A stretch of 64,000 nt of DNA, taken from Sabethes cyaneus. Lineage: Eukaryota; Arthropoda; Insecta; Diptera; Culicidae. The stretch covers positions 179,141,411-179,205,410 of the forward strand of contig NC_071354.1 of the NCBI RefSeq assembly GCF_943734655.1, given 5' to 3'. Shown piece by piece: positions 23,140 to 33,396 of the stretch. The notes below the pieces were generated by a model. That model did no database searches. It saw only the letters and a program-made list of their open reading frames with translations, and was not told where the DNA came from. The position numbers and the translations under genes were made by a program. Positions within the stretch are counted from its first letter, which is position 1; each line of letters begins with the position of its first letter.

Positions 23140-23545
23140 GGAGGAGTAAAAGTACGATGGGGGTAAAAGTGCGATTCAATGATTTATCGGCGCCGATTCC
23201 GAGTAAATTTACTACATTGATACGGATGGGTAACTACTTTGATAGCTTGAATCTAACATAAACTTTGGTTGCTTACGAAGCATAGTTGCTGATTTATGTG
23301 CAAATGTTATTTTAGGGCGGGTTTGATGTAATTTTTTGTTATACGGCAAATACGGTATCAACAGAAGAATATTACTTGTTGAAAATTTGTAGCCGCGTTT
23401 TACATCACACACATATCTGTTTTGAAAATACGGTGAAAAAAATTTACAAAATATATGTCGCTTTTCCATAATCTAATCAAACCCCGTCTAGCTTCTAGCG
23501 GGGTAAAAGTGCGAGTCACGAACGGGGCAAAAGTGCGATTCATGG
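23140..23545. repeat. Repeat with GGGGTAAAAGTGCGAT words at both ends
   Basis: GGAGTAAAAGTACGAT (about 23,142), GGGGTAAAAGTGCGAT (about 23,160), GGGGTAAAAGTGCGAG (about 23,500) and GGGGCAAAAGTGCGATT (about 23,524) are direct repeats bracketing an AT-rich interior. CCCCG...CGGGG near 23,482-23,502 can form a small hairpin. It is probably a non-autonomous element or its remnant. No inverted termini were found, unlike the other word-repeat elements here. Confidence 0.5.
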
Positions 23546-23934
23546 ACGATACAAAAATGTATAGCTAATTATATATAGCTTTAGGCACTATATATTACAG
23601 ATACTAGGAATAGAAGATAAAAATACGAAAAATATGATACTAGGAATGGAATATAAATTGGCAAGTTGGCAACACTTTTAAGAAAAACTTTGTTATACAC
23701 TGTAAAAATGCTTTCCCGATATGCTAAAGTATTTTCACATTGCGTAGAGAATAACTACTTCAGGAAAAAGTTATTTTGTTCTTAGTTTTGCATTAAAAAT
23801 GGGGGATTTCTTGCTTTAAAACGCTGTAGCTCGGAATCGGCAGAGAATACCTTGGGGCGCTGAGTGATTCTTATGTAAAAAATCAGAGGGGTTGTGTACA
23901 AGACACGACCGCTTATACAGGTGACGCAGGACTA

Positions 23935-24133
23935 CATACACTCAAGTACTTTTTTTACACGGTTTGTTTTTTCGATTATTAAGAACGGGGCAACACAGGG
24001 ACCATTCATCTATTTCTCAATACATTTGGGAGCGGCCCGACATTCGTCACGTAGTTTGTAAATGGTCCCTAGGTTACACCGTTCTTGAGTAATCGAAAAA
24101 AACAAACCGTGTAAAAAAAGACTTGAGTGTATG
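23935..24133. mobile_element. Short foldback MITE, TA target
   Basis: CATACACTCAAGT...TTTTTTTACACGGTTTG at the left is the inverted copy of the right end (CAAACCGTGTAAAAAAA...ACTTGAGTGTATG), giving TIRs of about 75 bases around a short centre. TA flanks both sides. The same ACACTCAAGT terminus occurs on the MITE at 53.66-54.95 kb, so the two may share a transposase source. It lies just left of the palindrome. Confidence 0.8.
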
Positions 24134-24557
24134 TAAGTCTCTTTGTAGTGATAGTAGCATGTATCCATGCTTGTAATCATACGATTCTTCATGTATACAT
24201 GCTATATTCAACATTACATGCTACATGCGTTATATGTAACATTTATCAAATTAGTAACATTGCATACGTGCAATCCTCAAAAGATTTCAGAGTTATTTCT
24301 ATGTGCATTTGCAAACAATTTAACAAAATCTAGAACACAAACTATTGATTTCCTGCTACCTTACTGAAATTAAAGATTGTTTTTATTACCCATGGTTCCC
24401 CACGTTGAAGGGATTTTACCAATTCAATCCTATTTTATCAACAGCACATCTTTTCGCTACACTGCTAATGAAACGGCAAGCATGCGTATTCATACAGTCA
24501 TATTATAACGAAACACTACAGCTGTAGCACATTTTTCCAACACAGATATCAAATTCG

Positions 24558-24832
24558 CCTAGGTTTAATCGTCTCGCAATAAAGAATTTGCGATCTGTTG
24601 GGACAACGAACCTCTGTCATTTTTTCTGTCATACTTCCCTAAAACAGACATCAAATTGGACTAGGTTTAATCGCGTTCATAAGAAATCTGTTGGCACGAG
24701 GGGGCTTTGTCACTCTTTCTGGCGCACTTCCCAAGCAAGGACATCAAAATGGTCTAGGTTTAATCGCGGTGTTAAGAAATCTTGTTGAAATGAGGACACT
24801 TTGTCACTTGTTTTGAATTGGTATAGGTTTAG
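24558..24832. repeat. Three-unit tandem repeat in the left arm (mirrored at 28,942-29,216)
   Basis: Units of about 101, 92 and 70 bases each begin CTAGGTTTAATCG (the last begins TATAGGTTTAGATC) and contain AAGAAATCTGTTGG, TTTGTCACT and CTTCCC...GACATCAAA words. The mirrored array in the right arm is identical. Decay between units is far greater than between arms, so the palindrome formed after the tandem repeat aged. Confidence 0.75.
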
Positions 24833-25506
24833 ATCATCGTAAAGATTCTTTCAACCAATCACGAAACGAAAATTCTGGTAAAATATAGCTACATTGTTTT
24901 CAATTTTTCAATAGTTCAACATCAAGAATCCATACTTCTCTTCATTTGGGTCAATTCTTAGAAGATTTTCCAATCGATTGGTGTAAGAATATTGAAAATC
25001 GTTCGGGAAACCACTAAGATATTAGCGTTCAAAACCTGACCACTTTTCGAGAAAGATTTTTTGGATTACCCCCTATACCAGCTACCCCAGCTAGCACCAA
25101 CTCGTATATCAATGTACGAAAACTATCGTAAATATCTCCTAACAAACTCGAAATCGTTGATTGTTTTTATCGTTGATGTTGATTTTTTGTCGTATATAAT
25201 GATAATGACTGACATACATACGATTTTCAGCACAAAATCGTAGAGTAGTACGGAGCGACTCGCGTTTAATCGGATATTATCGTATATAAATACTTATATA
25301 GTTGTAACGCTCAAAATTATACGTAATCACATATATCGCCTCCAAAATAGTACGCATATGCCAATTTTGCGCATGAAATACGATTTATTTAGCATGTATA
25401 TCTGTACGTAATGCTGATTTTTACCTTTTTTATACATATGAAAATGCTAGCTGGGACCTTCCTGAAACACGTAGTCCTACGTCAAAAATTTGCGAAACAC
25501 GATTAA

Positions 25507-25928
25507 GTTGAAATTTATGAGATCAAATTGTCTTCATTGAGAGAAAAATGTGAATAATTTAGTTTTCAAATTGAGTTTAAAAATATTTGGTAACATTGGT
25601 GCTAAAAAATAATAGCTTTTCTGAATTCCATGGGTAATTTCCTTAGAAAATGTGGAGATACTGCCTTTCTAAACCTAATATTTCCGGAGGTATAAGCAAA
25701 AGAAAATAAGAGTTTTTCTCAAAAACGGCTACAAAAACTTCAGTCAAAAACGGTTATTTTCCTTAAAAATGGAGATGCTGCCATTAATCGAGGGAATGAC
25801 CGATCGGCACCAAATTTTCGATTTTTGCTTTCTGGCCGAAAACGAACAATCTGACAAAATTTGGTTCACATCCGTGATGGTCGATTACACGTTTGAATTT
25901 TTTCTAGGTCACTTGACGTGGAATGACC
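25507..25928 (+). repeat. Dispersed repeat inside the left arm
   Basis: The run from AAATTTATGAGATCAAATTG to TCACTTGACGTGGAATGACCC matches 45,550-45,944 with many substitutions and small indels, and the mirrored 27,846-28,267 exactly. Class unknown. The terminal word GTGGAATGACCC suggests a defined element end. Confidence 0.75.
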
Positions 25929-26129
25929 CATATATTTTGTTGTCCTTCTTTATATGTCATGAAAATTGATGACAACTTCAAACGTCGCTCTTATGCCCCG
26001 CCCTACTCTAGCCACACCCTCGTTTTATGGCAGTGCAATATTGGATGCAAAAGGAATTGCATTCCAATTTGCGGCGACGAATTGTGCCGGCTAGCGCGAT
26101 CCTCTGAAATGTGAATATCGCTGTGCCAT

Positions 26130-26345
26130 CTCCAAGTTCCAAGTCCAAGATCTAAGTCCAAGTTCCAAATCCAAGTCCAAGTTCAAGCCCAAGTTCCAAG
26201 TCTTAGTTCCAACTCCAAGCTCCAAGTCCAAGTTCCAAGTCCAAGATCCAAGTCCAAGACCCAAGTCCAAGTTCAAGTTCAAGCCCAAGTTTCAAGTCTT
26301 GGTTCCAACTCCAAGCTCAAAGTCCAAGTCCAAGTCCAAGTTCCA
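26130..26345. repeat. Degenerate AAGTTCCAAGTCC array in the left arm (mirrored at 27,429-27,644)
   Basis: Loose hexamer/dodecamer units AAGTCC, AAGTTCC and AAGCTCC fill this stretch. It is followed by the GAATTGGGCGTACTTATG flank that also follows the arrays at 30.3 kb and, diverged, 34.3 kb. Trp/Leu/Gly-rich frames here are translations of the array. Confidence 0.85.
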
Positions 26346-26847
26346 GGTTTAGAATTGGGCGTACTTATGTTATGCATAAGAGTTTAATGGCGTAAAGTTC
26401 TTTGAAGTTTCTGAAGCGTTTTATGGAGCCAGGCATACTATTTGCTTTGTTGATACCTCCAGAAGTGCCTTGTATTGGTTTAGATGACGTGTTTTGAAAG
26501 TATTTCTTCTATTCCATATTTTTTTCCCATTCCTTCAGTACGGCAGCAGGAATAAAATGAAATTTATTATTTATAACCGCACTAGCTGTAGCCCGTGTAC
26601 GTCGCTTCGCATCCAACTGCGAGCGAATCGGATATATCTAACCAAATTTTATATAATTTCGGCGAGAAAACACATTCTTGATGTGATAACAGACTGAAAT
26701 GAATAAATTTTTAAATTGCAAAGTATGGTGTCGACTAATTGTTGTTTGTAACTTTTTGGGAAATGCGTATGTAGTCAAACCAAAATCGTAACAAATTTTC
26801 AGTTACTCTCCGACGTTTCGCTTTTTATTTTTAAAGCTTTTTCAAGG

Positions 26848-26925
26848 AATCTGAAAATGTCTAAAATTGTCACTGCCCAAGGTTGAAACATACGATAGCA
26901 GTGACAATTTTAGACATTTTCAGAT
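26848..26925. repeat. Central hairpin of the palindrome
   Basis: It consists of 28-29-base complementary arms (starting AATCTGAAAATG and ending CATTTTCAGAT) around a 21-base loop with CCAAGGTTGAAACATACG. The same 78 bases, loop in the same orientation, occur at 29,624-29,701. The inverted symmetry reaches outward through CGAAACGTCGGAGAG to TTTGTTA (about 26,985 and its mirror), a segment also found alone at 29,734-29,796. This suggests a pre-existing foldback element. Confidence 0.85.
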
Positions 26926-29623
26926 TCCTTGAAAAAGCTTTAAAAATAAAAAGCGAAACGTCGGAGAGTAACTGAAAATTTGTTACGATTTTGGTTTGAC
27001 TACATACGCATTTCCCAAAAAGTTACAAACAACAATTAGTCGACACCATACTTTGCAATTTAAAAATTTATTCATTTCAGTCTGTTATCACATCAAGAAT
27101 GTGTTTTCTCGCCGAAATTATATAAAATTTGGTTAGATATATCCGATTCGCTCGCAGTTGGATGCGAAGCGACGTACACGGGCTACAGCTAGTGCGGTTA
27201 TAAATAATAAATTTCATTTTATTCCTGCTGCCGTACTGAAGGAATGGGAAAAAAATATGGAATAGAAGAAATACTTTCAAAACACGTCATCTAAACCAAT
27301 ACAAGGCACTTCTGGAGGTATCAACAAAGCAAATAGTATGCCTGGCTCCATAAAACGCTTCAGAAACTTCAAAGAACTTTACGCCATTAAACTCTTATGC
27401 ATAACATAAGTACGCCCAATTCTAAACCTGGAACTTGGACTTGGACTTGGACTTTGAGCTTGGAGTTGGAACCAAGACTTGAAACTTGGGCTTGAACTTG
27501 AACTTGGACTTGGGTCTTGGACTTGGATCTTGGACTTGGAACTTGGACTTGGAGCTTGGAGTTGGAACTAAGACTTGGAACTTGGGCTTGAACTTGGACT
27601 TGGATTTGGAACTTGGACTTAGATCTTGGACTTGGAACTTGGAGATGGCACAGCGATATTCACATTTCAGAGGATCGCGCTAGCCGGCACAATTCGTCGC
27701 CGCAAATTGGAATGCAATTCCTTTTGCATCCAATATTGCACTGCCATAAAACGAGGGTGTGGCTAGAGTAGGGCGGGGCATAAGAGCGACGTTTGAAGTT
27801 GTCATCAATTTTCATGACATATAAAGAAGGACAACAAAATATATGGGTCATTCCACGTCAAGTGACCTAGAAAAAATTCAAACGTGTAATCGACCATCAC
27901 GGATGTGAACCAAATTTTGTCAGATTGTTCGTTTTCGGCCAGAAAGCAAAAATCGAAAATTTGGTGCCGATCGGTCATTCCCTCGATTAATGGCAGCATC
28001 TCCATTTTTAAGGAAAATAACCGTTTTTGACTGAAGTTTTTGTAGCCGTTTTTGAGAAAAACTCTTATTTTCTTTTGCTTATACCTCCGGAAATATTAGG
28101 TTTAGAAAGGCAGTATCTCCACATTTTCTAAGGAAATTACCCATGGAATTCAGAAAAGCTATTATTTTTTAGCACCAATGTTACCAAATATTTTTAAACT
28201 CAATTTGAAAACTAAATTATTCACATTTTTCTCTCAATGAAGACAATTTGATCTCATAAATTTCAACTTAATCGTGTTTCGCAAATTTTTGACGTAGGAC
28301 TACGTGTTTCAGGAAGGTCCCAGCTAGCATTTTCATATGTATAAAAAAGGTAAAAATCAGCATTACGTACAGATATACATGCTAAATAAATCGTATTTCA
28401 TGCGCAAAATTGGCATATGCGTACTATTTTGGAGGCGATATATGTGATTACGTATAATTTTGAGCGTTACAACTATATAAGTATTTATATACGATAATAT
28501 CCGATTAAACGCGAGTCGCTCCGTACTACTCTACGATTTTGTGCTGAAAATCGTATGTATGTCAGTCATTATCATTATATACGACAAAAAATCAACATCA
28601 ACGATAAAAACAATCAACGATTTCGAGTTTGTTAGGAGATATTTACGATAGTTTTCGTACATTGATATACGAGTTGGTGCTAGCTGGGGTAGCTGGTATA
28701 GGGGGTAATCCAAAAAATCTTTCTCGAAAAGTGGTCAGGTTTTGAACGCTAATATCTTAGTGGTTTCCCGAACGATTTTCAATATTCTTACACCAATCGA
28801 TTGGAAAATCTTCTAAGAATTGACCCAAATGAAGAGAAGTATGGATTCTTGATGTTGAACTATTGAAAAATTGAAAACAATGTAGCTATATTTTACCAGA
28901 ATTTTCGTTTCGTGATTGGTTGAAAGAATCTTTACGATGATCTAAACCTATACCAATTCAAAACAAGTGACAAAGTGTCCTCATTTCAACAAGATTTCTT
29001 AACACCGCGATTAAACCTAGACCATTTTGATGTCCTTGCTTGGGAAGTGCGCCAGAAAGAGTGACAAAGCCCCCTCGTGCCAACAGATTTCTTATGAACG
29101 CGATTAAACCTAGTCCAATTTGATGTCTGTTTTAGGGAAGTATGACAGAAAAAATGACAGAGGTTCGTTGTCCCAACAGATCGCAAATTCTTTATTGCGA
29201 GACGATTAAACCTAGGCGAATTTGATATCTGTGTTGGAAAAATGTGCTACAGCTGTAGTGTTTCGTTATAATATGACTGTATGAATACGCATGCTTGCCG
29301 TTTCATTAGCAGTGTAGCGAAAAGATGTGCTGTTGATAAAATAGGATTGAATTGGTAAAATCCCTTCAACGTGGGGAACCATGGGTAATAAAAACAATCT
29401 TTAATTTCAGTAAGGTAGCAGGAAATCAATAGTTTGTGTTCTAGATTTTGTTAAATTGTTTGCAAATGCACATAGAAATAACTCTGAAATCTTTTGAGGA
29501 TTGCACGTATGCAATGTTACTAATTTGATAAATGTTACATATAACGCATGTAGCATGTAATGTTGAATATAGCATGTATACATGAAGAATCGTATGATTA
29601 CAAGCATGGATACATGCCAATAC

Positions 29624-29796
29624 AATCTGAAAATGTCTAAAATTGTCACTGCCCAAGGTTGAAACATACGATAGCAGTGACAATTTTAGACATTTTCAGA
29701 TAAAATCATATAGACAACGGACAGAGTAGTTATGATTCCTTGAAAAAGCTTTAAAAATAAAAAGCGAAACGTCGGAGAGTAACTGAAAATTTGTTA
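29624..29796. repeat. Second copy of the hairpin, split by 32 bases
   Basis: 29,624-29,701 is identical to the palindrome centre 26,848-26,925. A 32-base segment (29,702-29,733, ATAGACAACGGACAGAG within) follows. Then 29,734-29,796 is identical to 26,923-26,985. Only six bases (CAATAC) separate it from the end of the right arm. It is the best clue to how the palindrome arose. Confidence 0.85.
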
Positions 29797-29806
29797 AATT
29801 TTTAAA

Positions 29807-30489
29807 TTTTCGTGACTTTGCCTGGAATAATTGTGCACAAAAAGGATAGATACAAACGTGAAATTTAATTATATGTGACATTTCCAAGTACCAAATTCAA
29901 GTTGCATGTTCCAAGTCCAAATTGCAATTCCAAGTTCCAAGTCCAATCTCCTGGTCCAAGTCCCAAGTTCCAAATCCAAGCTTCAAGTCCAAATCCAAGT
30001 TTTAAATCCAAGTTCCAAGTGCAAGTTCCAAGTCCAAGTTCCAAGGTCCAAGTCCAACTTTCGAGTCCAAGTTCCAAGTCCTAAGTTTCAAGTCCAAATT
30101 CCAAGTCTAAGTCCAAGTTCCTAGTCCAAGTTCCTAGTCCAAGTCCAAGTCCAAGTCCAAGTCCAAGTCCAAGTCCAAGTCCAAGTCCAAGTCCAAGTCC
30201 AAGTCCAAGTCCAAGTCCAAGTCCAAGTCCAAGTCCAAGTCCAAGTCCAAGTCCAAGTCCAAGTCCAAGTCCAAGTCCAAGTCCAAGCCCAAGTTCCAAG
30301 TACAGAATTGGTTGCACTTATGTTATGTATAAGAGTTTGATGACGTAAAGTTCTTTAAAGTTTCTAAAGCGTTTTATGGAGCCAGGCATACTATTTGCTA
30401 TGTTGATACGTCAAGAAGTGACTTGTATTGATAACATTTGACATTGACTTTTTGAGCAGTTTTGTAACTGAAATGAATAAATTTTCAAA
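29807..30489. repeat. Repeat unit with internal AAGTCC array, first of two tandem copies
   Basis: The unit starts TTTTCGTGACTTTGCC and contains CACAAAAAGGATAGATAC and GTGACATTTCC. It then holds an AAGTCC-type array and a 3' flank starting GAATTGG and containing TTATGGAGCCAGGCATAC. A second unit starts 683 bases later at 30,490 with TTTTCGTAACTTTGCC. The 3' flank also follows the arrays in the palindrome arms and, diverged, the array ending at 34,290. The hexamer array therefore appears to be an internal part of a repeated element. Confidence 0.7.
29880..30300. repeat. AAGTCC hexamer array 1
   Basis: Degenerate AAGTTCCAAGTCC units give way to a nearly perfect (AAGTCC)n run at about 30,139-30,294. 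AAGTCC has no stop in any of six frames (Lys-Ser, Ser-Pro, Val-Gln, Gly-Leu, Asp-Leu, Thr-Trp), which explains the long frames on both strands. Confidence 0.95.
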
Positions 30490-30569
30490 TTTTCGTAACT
30501 TTGCCTAGAATAATAGTGCACAAAAAGGATAGATACAAACGTGAAATTTAATTAAATGTGACATTTCTA

Positions 30570-31690
30570 AGCTCTAAATTTAAGTTGCATGTTCCAAGAC
30601 CAAAATACGATTCCAAGTTCCAAGTCCAATCTCCAGGTCCAAGTCCCAAGTTCCAAATCCAAGTTTCAAGTCCAAATCCACGTTTTAAATCCAAGTTCCA
30701 AGTGCAAGTTCCAAATCCAAGTTCCATATTCCAAGTCTAAGTTCCTAGTCCAAGTCCAAGTTACAAATCCCAGTTCCATGCTCCAAATTCAAGTTCCAAG
30801 TCCAAGTGCAGATTCCAAGTCCAAGTTTCAAGACCAAGTTCCATGTTCCAAGTTCCAAGTCCAAGTTCCAAGTTCAAGTTCCAAGTCCCAGTTCCAAGTC
30901 CAAGTCCAAGTTCCAAGTCCAAGTTCCAAGGTCCAAGTTCCGAGTCCAAGTTCCGAGTCCAAGTTCCGAGTCCAAGTTTAAAGTCCAAATTCCAAGTCTA
31001 AGTTTCAAGTCCAAGTCCAAGTCCAAGTCCAAGAACAAATCCAAGTCCAAATCCAAGTCCAAGTCCAAGTCCAAGAACATGTCCATGTCCAAGTCCAAGT
31101 CCAGGTCCAAGTCCAAGTCCAAGTCCAAGTCCAAGTCCAAGTCCAAGTCCAAGTCCAAGTCCAAGTCCAAGTCCAAGTCCAAGTCCAAGTCCAAGTCCAA
31201 GTCCAAGTCCAAGTCCAAGTCCAAGTCCAAGTCCAAGTCCAAGTCCAAGTCCAAGTCCAAGTCCAAGTCCAAGTCCAAGTCCAAGTCCAAGTCCAAGTCC
31301 AAGTCCAAGTCCAAGTCCGAGTCCAAGTCCAAGTCCAAGTCCAAGTCCAAGTCCAAGTCCAAGTCCAAGTCCAAGTTCAAGTTCAAGTCCAAGTCCAAGT
31401 CCAAGTTGTATGTCCATACTCCAGGTCCAAGTTCCAAAGTCAAGTCCAATTCTCAGTTCTAAGTCCAAGTTCTTTAAAGTTCCAAATTGTAGTTGCAACT
31501 ACCAGTTCAAGTTTCTAGTCCTTGTTTCAGGTACTAATTTCAAGTTAAGTTTATGTTTAGGTCTAAGATCTAAGTCCAAAACTGTGGCAGTGGCCTTTTA
31601 ACCCAATGCCCTTCTGGCATACAAAAAATAAAGTCCAAGTTTCAAGTTCCTGGTCCAAGTTCTGAGTCTAAGTTCCAAGTTCAGTTACCA
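30570..31690. repeat. AAGTCC hexamer array 2
   Basis: A degenerate AAGTTCC/AAGTCC region leads to a long, nearly uniform (AAGTCC)n stretch at about 31,010-31,405, then decays again. It lies within the second tandem unit that starts at 30,490. The frames of up to 218 residues here are low-complexity read-through and not genes. Confidence 0.95.
31583..31632 (+). mobile_element. Possible LINE 3' tail
   Basis: CAGTGGCCTTTTAACC, CAATGCCCTTCTGGC and then ATACAAAAAATAAA interrupt the array for about 50 bases and end A-rich. This looks like a severely 5'-truncated LINE insertion. The evidence is thin. Confidence 0.35.
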
Positions 31691-31702
31691 TGTCCATGTC
31701 AA

Positions 31703-32376
31703 AGTTTTTTTTTTGCGTGTGGATATTATCACTACAACCAGCATTTTGATCTATTGTGATCTTATCCAGGTGTTATTCCGCACTTCGTTATTATTGCAGT
31801 ATCACTACAGAGTGAGTGAACTGCTTATTATCCGTGCTTAAAGTGCCGGTGTTTTCCCCCCTTTTACCCTCTACGCTTCTTACTACTTTTCAACCAATCT
31901 AGCTCTAGAGCCAGGAAGTGCGAAGACTAGTTACAATTTGTCTTTGGACAAGAGGCTTCATTCGCACCTCGAGCAAGTATTAGTCTTATAACCTGTCCCA
32001 GCTAAAGGCTTCATGGTCGGTAAAGCAGAGTTCAGCACAGAGTGAGGGTGTGTACGTGTGTATGTATGTGTTCCGTACTACTTATGCATTACCAATCTCG
32101 TTCCTAGAACCAGGAAGCGGAACAAGCTATAATTTGCCCTTGAACAAGAGGCTTCATTCGCACCTCAAGCAAGTACCACTCTTATAACTTGCCCTCGCAA
32201 GAGGCTTTCATTGTTAGTAAATGCAGAATGCAGTAGAAAGGATGTGGAGGGACCTGGGAATAAACCCATGCTAAAAAGTCAGTTAACATCGAATGACCAG
32301 ATCCTACTAAGATTCGAACCCACGACCACTCGCTTGTCTAGGCAGACTCGGTAACCTTGCGGCTACAGGGCCCCCC
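31703..32376 (-). mobile_element. Long tRNA-headed SINE (family B) with poly(A) tail
   Basis: On the minus strand it starts GGGGGGCCCTGTAGCCGCAA (A-box-like TAGCCGCAAGG), then GGGTTCGAATCTTAG (B box). The roughly 500-base body contains two related units of about 200-220 bases (GAGGTGCGAATGAAGCCTC occurs in both) and ends in poly(A), seen as T9 at 31,704. It is inserted in the AAGTCC array. CATGTCCA-type words on both sides may be the target duplication but cannot be told from array sequence. Confidence 0.8.
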
Positions 32377-32574
32377 TACAGGGCTACATGTCCAAGTTCC
32401 TAACCAAAGTCTAGATTTTAAGTCCCAGCGTCCCAGTCCGAGCTCCAAGCTCCAAGCCCAAGTCCAAGTCGAAGTTCCAAAGCCAGGTAGAAGTTCCAAA
32501 TTGAAGTTGCAAGTACAAGTTAAAGTTCCAATTCCAATTTCTGGTCCACGTACTAAATCCTAGATCTAAATCCT

Positions 32575-32762
32575 GCTTTGTATTAACTTGTAATTAGAAT
32601 AAAATGGTATGCTTCCTTCAAAGAGATATTTTCTCACTTGAAGCATACAGTTTACTGTAATTTTTCTGAAAGAAGGGTAGGTTTTGTGCCTTTGGGAGGA
32701 AGAATTCGCATAGGAATACTACTCCCATCGGCTTTTCCCTACAAATAAATAAATAAAAAAAA
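32575..32762 (+). mobile_element. Probable 5'-truncated LINE tail ending in (AAAT)n
   Basis: About 190 bases unlike the surrounding array end in TTTTCCCTACAAATAAATAAATAAAAA, written here as a CCCTACAAATAAAT tail plus A-rich run. A 9-bp hairpin (GTATGCTTC, 32,608; GAAGCATAC, 32,640) lies inside. The A-rich terminus suits a LINE 3' end. No coding part remains. Confidence 0.45.
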
Positions 32763-32852
32763 TCCAAGCTCCAAGTTCTAGTTTCAAATCAAGTCCACTT
32801 CCGGATCTAATTCCAAATTTAGATCCAAACTCATGTTGCCCAAATCCAAGTA

Positions 32853-33396
32853 GGGTAGTTGATCCAATAGTTGTGGAGGTACCAATAGTTGCGCTACTAT
32901 TCTTTATTAATGCATATTTTCGTCACCGTAGCATTTTAGATAAAACAATTACATTCATTATATAAAACTGGTTTTTAGAAGTATTGGTAGTTAGACTACA
33001 CCATTTAAAATTAAAGCATTATTTGCTAAAATGCCAATTTTCCAAAATCTAACGCGCAGTTGGAACGCACAATTATAGGCGCTCATCTATAGTTTTGCTA
33101 CGATGTTTTTTCACTTAGCAACCTAGCAATGTATATGGAATAACACAATTAAAGGAACATCAAACTTAATTAAGGAAACATTAGCGCAACTGTTGGTACA
33201 ATATAATTGAATCGGAAAATTCATTTTTTCTTTATAAAGCTTCTCGTACAACGAAAGCAATTGTCTTGCCTTGTGACAAATACCTTGTATTTGATAAATT
33301 TATATCCCACAAGCATTAATTGAAGCATATACCTCACTAAACAAGCAAAATGAAGTTATATTGTGCTTAGTGGCGCAACTAATGGATCATATACCC
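32853..33396. mobile_element. Non-autonomous TIR transposon with CAATAGTTGCGC subterminal repeats
   Basis: GGGTAGTTGATCCAATAGTTG at the left and the inverted GGGTATATGATCCATTAGTTG at the right form the TIRs, flanked by TA on both sides within AAGTCC-type array. AGTTGCGC/AACTGTTGG-type words recur internally. It is 544 bp long and has no coding capacity. GGGT termini and a TA target match the element at 3,348-5,796 in style. Confidence 0.8.

Larger units (their letters stand above)
24157..29617. repeat. 5.46-kb apparently perfect palindrome
   Basis: Position x pairs with 53,774 minus x. Seven separate open frames in the left arm reappear at exactly the mirrored coordinates on the other strand with identical translations, which excludes indels across the arms. 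The arms are 24,157-26,876 and 26,898-29,617 (2,720 bp each), and the spacer is 21 bases (26,877-26,897). Homology ends sharply at GCATGTATCCATGC on both sides. The arms hold a tandem repeat, AAGTCC-type arrays, a dispersed repeat also found at 45.5 kb, and the CGTAGTCCTACGTC motif. Either a very recent foldback duplication or an assembly artefact. I checked frames and several base stretches, not every base. Confidence 0.92.

Noticed and set aside
24157..29617. Paired identical small open frames in the palindrome arms as duplicated genes
   Set aside because: They are 60-86 codons, without domains, and fall in repeats; the duplication is explained by the palindrome itself.
30806..31498. Long Lys-Ser, Asp-Leu and Gly-Leu open frames (up to 218 codons)
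   Set aside because: The AAGTCC hexamer has no stop codon in any frame, so long frames on both strands are unavoidable in the array.
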